Positions 12,931 to 15,490 of a stretch of 15,490 bases of DNA are shown piece after piece. The notes beneath the pieces are model-generated. The model was given only the letters and a program-made list of their open reading frames with translations. It had not been told where the DNA came from and searched no databases. This stretch comes from Treponema sp. UBA3662 (GTDB lineage Bacteria; Spirochaetota; Spirochaetia; Treponematales; Treponemataceae), in the NCBI GenBank assembly GCA_002373205.1, contig DFJV01000046.1:1-15490 (forward strand), in the 5' to 3' direction. Position numbers and translations under genes: made by a program. Positions within the stretch are counted from its first letter, which is position 1. Each line of letters starts with the position of its first letter.

Positions 12931-14112
12931 ATGAAAGTTGCAATTGTACACGATTGGCTTGTAAATTACGGCGGTGCAGAAGATGTTGTCGCAGCGATTC
13001 TTGAATTGTACCCGGAAGCAGATATTTTTACCCTTGTTTACGACAAAAAAAAGATGGGCAGCCATTTTTCAAAAAATAAAATTTACACATCGCATCTTCA
13101 AAAAATTCCATTTGCAACACGCATTTATACAAAGCTATTGAATTTTATGCCCAAGGCTTTTGAAGAATTTGATTTTTCAGACTACGACTTGGTAATCTGT
13201 TCCTCTTCATCATGTGCAAAGGGGGTAATAACTCCACCGACAGTTCCTCACATAGCATACGTTCACACTCCAATGCGCTATGCCTGGGATTTGTTTTATG
13301 ACTACAAAAAGCGGAGCGGAAGGCTAACAAGACATTTCATGAACAAATGGATGCCTGCAATCCGCCAATGGGATTTTATTTCTTCGCAGAGGATTGATTC
13401 AATCTGCGCAAATTCAAATTACATTTCCCGCAGAATAAAAAAATTCTGGAACAGGGAGTCAACCGTAATTTATCCGCCTGTAAACACGGAATTCTATTCA
13501 TACAATCCCAATGTTAAGCGCGAAGATTTTTACGTTTTCTTTTCAAGGCTCGTTCCCTACAAAAGAGCAGACATTGCCATTCAGGCCTGCATAAAGTCAG
13601 GTAAAAAACTCATCGTAATAGGCGGCGGTTCCCAGCTAAAGGAATTAAAAAAACTTGCGGCAAAAAATCCCCTTGTTGAATTTACAGGAAGAATCAGCGA
13701 TGAAAAAGTAAGGGATTATTTGCAGCGCTGCAAGGCTTTGCTTTTTTGCGCAGAGGAAGATTTTGGCATTATTCCGGTACAGGCACAATCTTGCGGCTGC
13801 CCGGTAATTGCTTATGGCAAAGGAGGCGCAAGAGAGACTGTTGTAGAAAACAAGACGGGTCTTTTCTTTGACGAACAGAATGTGGAAAGCCTGGTAAAAG
13901 CAATGGAGCATTTTGAAAAAGTCAATTCCGCAGGAACTTTTGATTCGGCTGTAATAGCTGAGCATGCACAAAAATTCAGCAGAAGCCGCTTTTCTAAAGA
14001 ATTCAAGGATTTCTGTCAAAAGGCAATTAAGACCTTGGAAAGCTATGGCAACACAAGCAATCAACGAACCTCAACGCAAAGCCTCGGGGTATTGAATCCT
14101 CCGCGCGAATAA
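12931..14112 (+). CDS. GT4-family glycosyltransferase (WbaZ-like) with repeat-encoded C-terminus
   Basis: 393 residues, GT-B fold. The N-domain starts MKVAIVHDWLVNYGGAEDVV and has VPHIAYVHTPMRYAWDLF, a motif strongly conserved in WbaZ-like mannosyl- or galactosyltransferases. VIYPPVNTEFY joins the domains. The C-domain has SRLVPYKRADIAIQAC, LIVIGGGSQL, and the donor site AEEDFGIIPVQAQSCG (274-289). The ribosome-binding site AGAGGA (12918-12923) lies in the end of the preceding gene, 4 nt after whose stop this gene starts. The natural end is probably near residue 376. Residues 377-393 (N-Q-R-T...P-P-R-E) are encoded by the repeat at 14059-14112 and have composition unlike the rest. Last gene of the operon. 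Confidence 0.9.
   Translation: MKVAIVHDWLVNYGGAEDVVAAILELYPEADIFTLVYDKKKMGSHFSKNKIYTSHLQKIPFATRIYTKLLNFMPKAFEEFDFSDYDLVICSSSSCAKGVITPPTVPHIAYVHTPMRYAWDLFYDYKKRSGRLTRHFMNKWMPAIRQWDFISSQRIDSICANSNYISRRIKKFWNRESTVIYPPVNTEFYSYNPNVKREDFYVFFSRLVPYKRADIAIQACIKSGKKLIVIGGGSQLKELKKLAAKNPLVEFTGRISDEKVRDYLQRCKALLFCAEEDFGIIPVQAQSCGCPVIAYGKGGARETVVENKTGLFFDEQNVESLVKAMEHFEKVNSAGTFDSAVIAEHAQKFSRSRFSKEFKDFCQKAIKTLESYGNTSNQRTSTQSLGVLNPPRE
14059..14112 (+). repeat. Second copy of the palindromic repeat, overlapping a coding end
   Basis: It shares AATCAACG with 2780-2787, CGGGGTAT with 2805-2812, and a near-identical block with 2934-2961: GGGGTATTsAAyCC, then CCGCGCGAATAA. The TAA of that block is the stop codon of the glycosyltransferase. 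The similarity carries on weakly past the stop (AAAAAGCGC at 14128-14136 against 2962-2970). The long palindrome arm present at 2901-2914 is missing here, so this copy is partial. Confidence 0.6.
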
Positions 14113-14181
14113 GAGTTGACTTCCAGCAAAAAGCGCATTACACAAAAAAATACGCAAAACGCAACAAGAGAGGACTAAAAT

Positions 14182-14448
14182 ATGGCTATAGGTGACAGAA
14201 ACATCAGGTATTTGAACCTTGACCATATAGAGGCACAGGAAAATTCTGCGAGCAAATTCATGAAGCGGGGTTAAGGTTTTATTATATTCTTTTCATTCGG
14301 AATATTGGGTTGTCTATTAAATAAACTCCGAATACGGGGCAACCCCATACCACCCGAAAACCTCCCGGTATACGTTTTGTTGCTTATACCTTCTGCTATT
14401 CCAATATTAATATTCAAAAAGAAATTAAGTGAAATAAAAGCCGCATAA
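14182..14448 (+). pseudogene. Broken third paralog of the two-TM/zinc-ribbon family
   Basis: ATG 14182 follows a good AGAGAGGA ribosome-binding site (14167-14174). It encodes IRYLNLDHIEAQENSASKFM (from residue 8), nearly matching paralog 2, then TAA at 14272-14274 where the first membrane segment begins. In the same frame the text resumes with GFIIFFSFGILGCLLNK, then LPVYVLLLIPSAIPILIFKK, both close to the membrane segments of the paralogs. It ends in SEIKAA and TAA at 14446-14448. The D-x-D-G segment and zinc ribbon are absent. The short inter-segment loop resembles paralog 1; the LIPSAIPILI segment resembles paralog 2. It is therefore a decayed, truncated copy. A weak TTGACT/TACACA promoter may lie at 14116-14144. 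Confidence 0.88.
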
Positions 14449-14480
14449 GGGCAGACAGCAGCAGCCCTTGTAGTTTTTTT
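14447..14480 (+). terminator. Possible terminator between convergent genes
   Basis: AAGGGC (14447-14452) and GCCCTT (14464-14469) form a 6-bp stem with an 11-nt loop. Seven T follow at 14474-14480 after a 4-nt gap. It could end transcripts of the polysaccharide operon that read through the pseudogene. The gap to the T-tract lowers confidence. Bases 14481-14539 show nothing else I can identify. Confidence 0.4.
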
Positions 14481-14539
14481 GGCGCACCTCTGCTTAACAA
14501 AATCGAAACTAAATAAACACTGCTTAATGGCGGTAATTA

Positions 14540-15490
14540 CTATTTGTTCACATCCTTAACAATCTCGTAAAGGCGCTTTGCCGTATTTTCCAAAGTAAAG
14601 AGTTCCAAAAGAGCAGACGGATTTTCCACAGGCTGATCAAGAAGCTTTTCAAGGTTTACGTCCGGATTGTCAGGGTCAATGTAGTAGGCGCAGTCTTTGT
14701 AAATTTCAGGAAGGGATGTTCTGTTGGAAATAATAATCTTTGCACCGCAGCTCAATGCTTCAAGCGGTGGCAGGCCAAATCCTTCAAAATAAGAAGGCAG
14801 CACAAAAGCCTTGCATCTGGAAAGGAGCGACTTTACCTCGCCATCATTCAAGTAGCCCGTCATTATAACATTCTTTAGCGAATTCAATTTTTTTAGTTCC
14901 GGCGCAACCACGGAAGGAATAGGCTTTCCGCTTACGGCAAAAACTTCATTTGGAAAAAGTTCTGCGTGGGCTGCTATCCATTTTAAATTCTTTCTTGTGG
15001 AAAGAGAGCCAAGCGTAAAATAATATTTTTTTTCTTGCAGCTGGGGCAGCCTTTCAAAAATAGAGTCATCCTTTGGAATGTCGCGGTAAGTTCCAAGGCC
15101 GTCGTAAACAACTTCTATCCTTTGTTCTGGCGTTTTGTAAGTTTGAACAATAGTTTTTTTTGTGTATTCGCTTACGGCAATTATCTTTTTGGCACGGCGG
15201 GCAATTCTCTTGTACATAAGTACACTGTACAGGTGAATTAACCGGTCGCGTCTTGTTTGCTTAAAATCATCAGGATAGAGTTTTGCATAAATGTCGTGAA
15301 GATATTCTATTCCCGGGGCAAAATATGGACATGTGTTAGAAAAGTCAAAGCTAAGGCGGCGGTTCTTTATTACATATTTCTGAAAATGAATCTGCGTCCA
15401 CTTGGGAAAGAAATGGGCTTCCGCATCAAGCTGAACGACTTTTATGTTTTTAAATTCAGCAGGACGAAGAATGTTCTTTGGAACAACAAG
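14540..15490 (-). CDS. GT4-family glycosyltransferase, 5' end beyond the right edge
   Basis: The frame stays open from the stop at 14540 to the window edge, 316 residues. Reading past the Met at 15217, I find continuous protein-like sequence, including FDFSNTCPYFAPGIEYLHDI and YAKLYPDDFKQTRRDRL, so the true start lies outside. The N-domain has IIAVSEYTKKTIV and VVYDGLG at the domain junction. The C-domain has YYFTLGSLSTRKNLKWIAAH, NVIMTGYLNDGEVKSLLSRC and the donor site LPSYFEGFGLPPLEALSCGA. This is a typical GT4 enzyme of polysaccharide loci, probably working in the same surface-glycan pathway as the + strand operon but transcribed convergently. Specific donor unknown. Confidence 0.9.
   Translation of the reverse strand, partial: LVVPKNILRPAEFKNIKVVQLDAEAHFFPKWTQIHFQKYVIKNRRLSFDFSNTCPYFAPGIEYLHDIYAKLYPDDFKQTRRDRLIHLYSVLMYKRIARRAKKIIAVSEYTKKTIVQTYKTPEQRIEVVYDGLGTYRDIPKDDSIFERLPQLQEKKYYFTLGSLSTRKNLKWIAAHAELFPNEVFAVSGKPIPSVVAPELKKLNSLKNVIMTGYLNDGEVKSLLSRCKAFVLPSYFEGFGLPPLEALSCGAKIIISNRTSLPEIYKDCAYYIDPDNPDVNLEKLLDQPVENPSALLELFTLENTAKRLYEIVKDVNK

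Noticed and set aside
14182..14448. Two separate small genes instead of a pseudogene
   Set aside because: The second part lacks its own start codon and ribosome-binding site, and both parts align in the same frame with the intact paralogs.

Overview
The window looks like a stretch of chromosome from a low-to-moderate-GC, host-associated bacterium. A treponeme-like spirochaete is my best guess (moderate to low confidence). The reasons are the dense A/T homopolymers, the loose lipoboxes (A-S-C, L-A-A-C, S-G-C) and the importer-rich layout. Nothing here is species-diagnostic, and there is no rRNA, tRNA, CRISPR array or intact mobile element.

Left part (1-2697, + strand). After the tail of an unidentified gene comes a polar amino-acid ABC importer: a lipoprotein binding protein, then a permease and an ATPase. 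The permease has its own promoter, so close to the ATG that its mRNA should be leaderless. A structured GC-rich repeat lies just behind the binding-protein gene. Bases 2698-3047 hold a second, palindromic repeat and a strong terminator.

Middle part (3048-7977, - strand). A methionine-type importer is present as metN-metI (ATGA overlap) and a distant metQ with its own promoter. Between them is a three-gene operon with a very good promoter: two paralogous proteins (two membrane segments, a D-x-D-G segment, a four-cysteine zinc ribbon) and a class-3-lipase-like lipoprotein. I do not recognise the paralogous family. A third copy, broken by in-frame stops, lies far away at 14182-14448 and would be missed by ORF calling.

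Right part (8066-15490). A 74-residue helical protein gene diverges from metN. A five-gene surface-polysaccharide operon follows on the + strand: UDP-glucuronate 4-epimerase-like enzyme, GT8-like glycosyltransferase, membrane-anchored CotH-family protein and two GT4 glycosyltransferases. The first three junctions overlap by 4 nt (ATGA). The epimerase start again looks leaderless. The last glycosyltransferase ends in about 17 residues encoded by the palindromic repeat. A convergent GT4 gene runs off the right edge.

The strongest unexplained signals are four: (1) a three-hairpin element present three times, each time just 3' of a gene and in that gene's sense orientation, with compensatory stem changes; (2) the zinc-ribbon paralog family with its lipase partner and pseudogene; (3) two apparently leaderless operon starts; (4) a repeat that has become the C-terminus of a glycosyltransferase.
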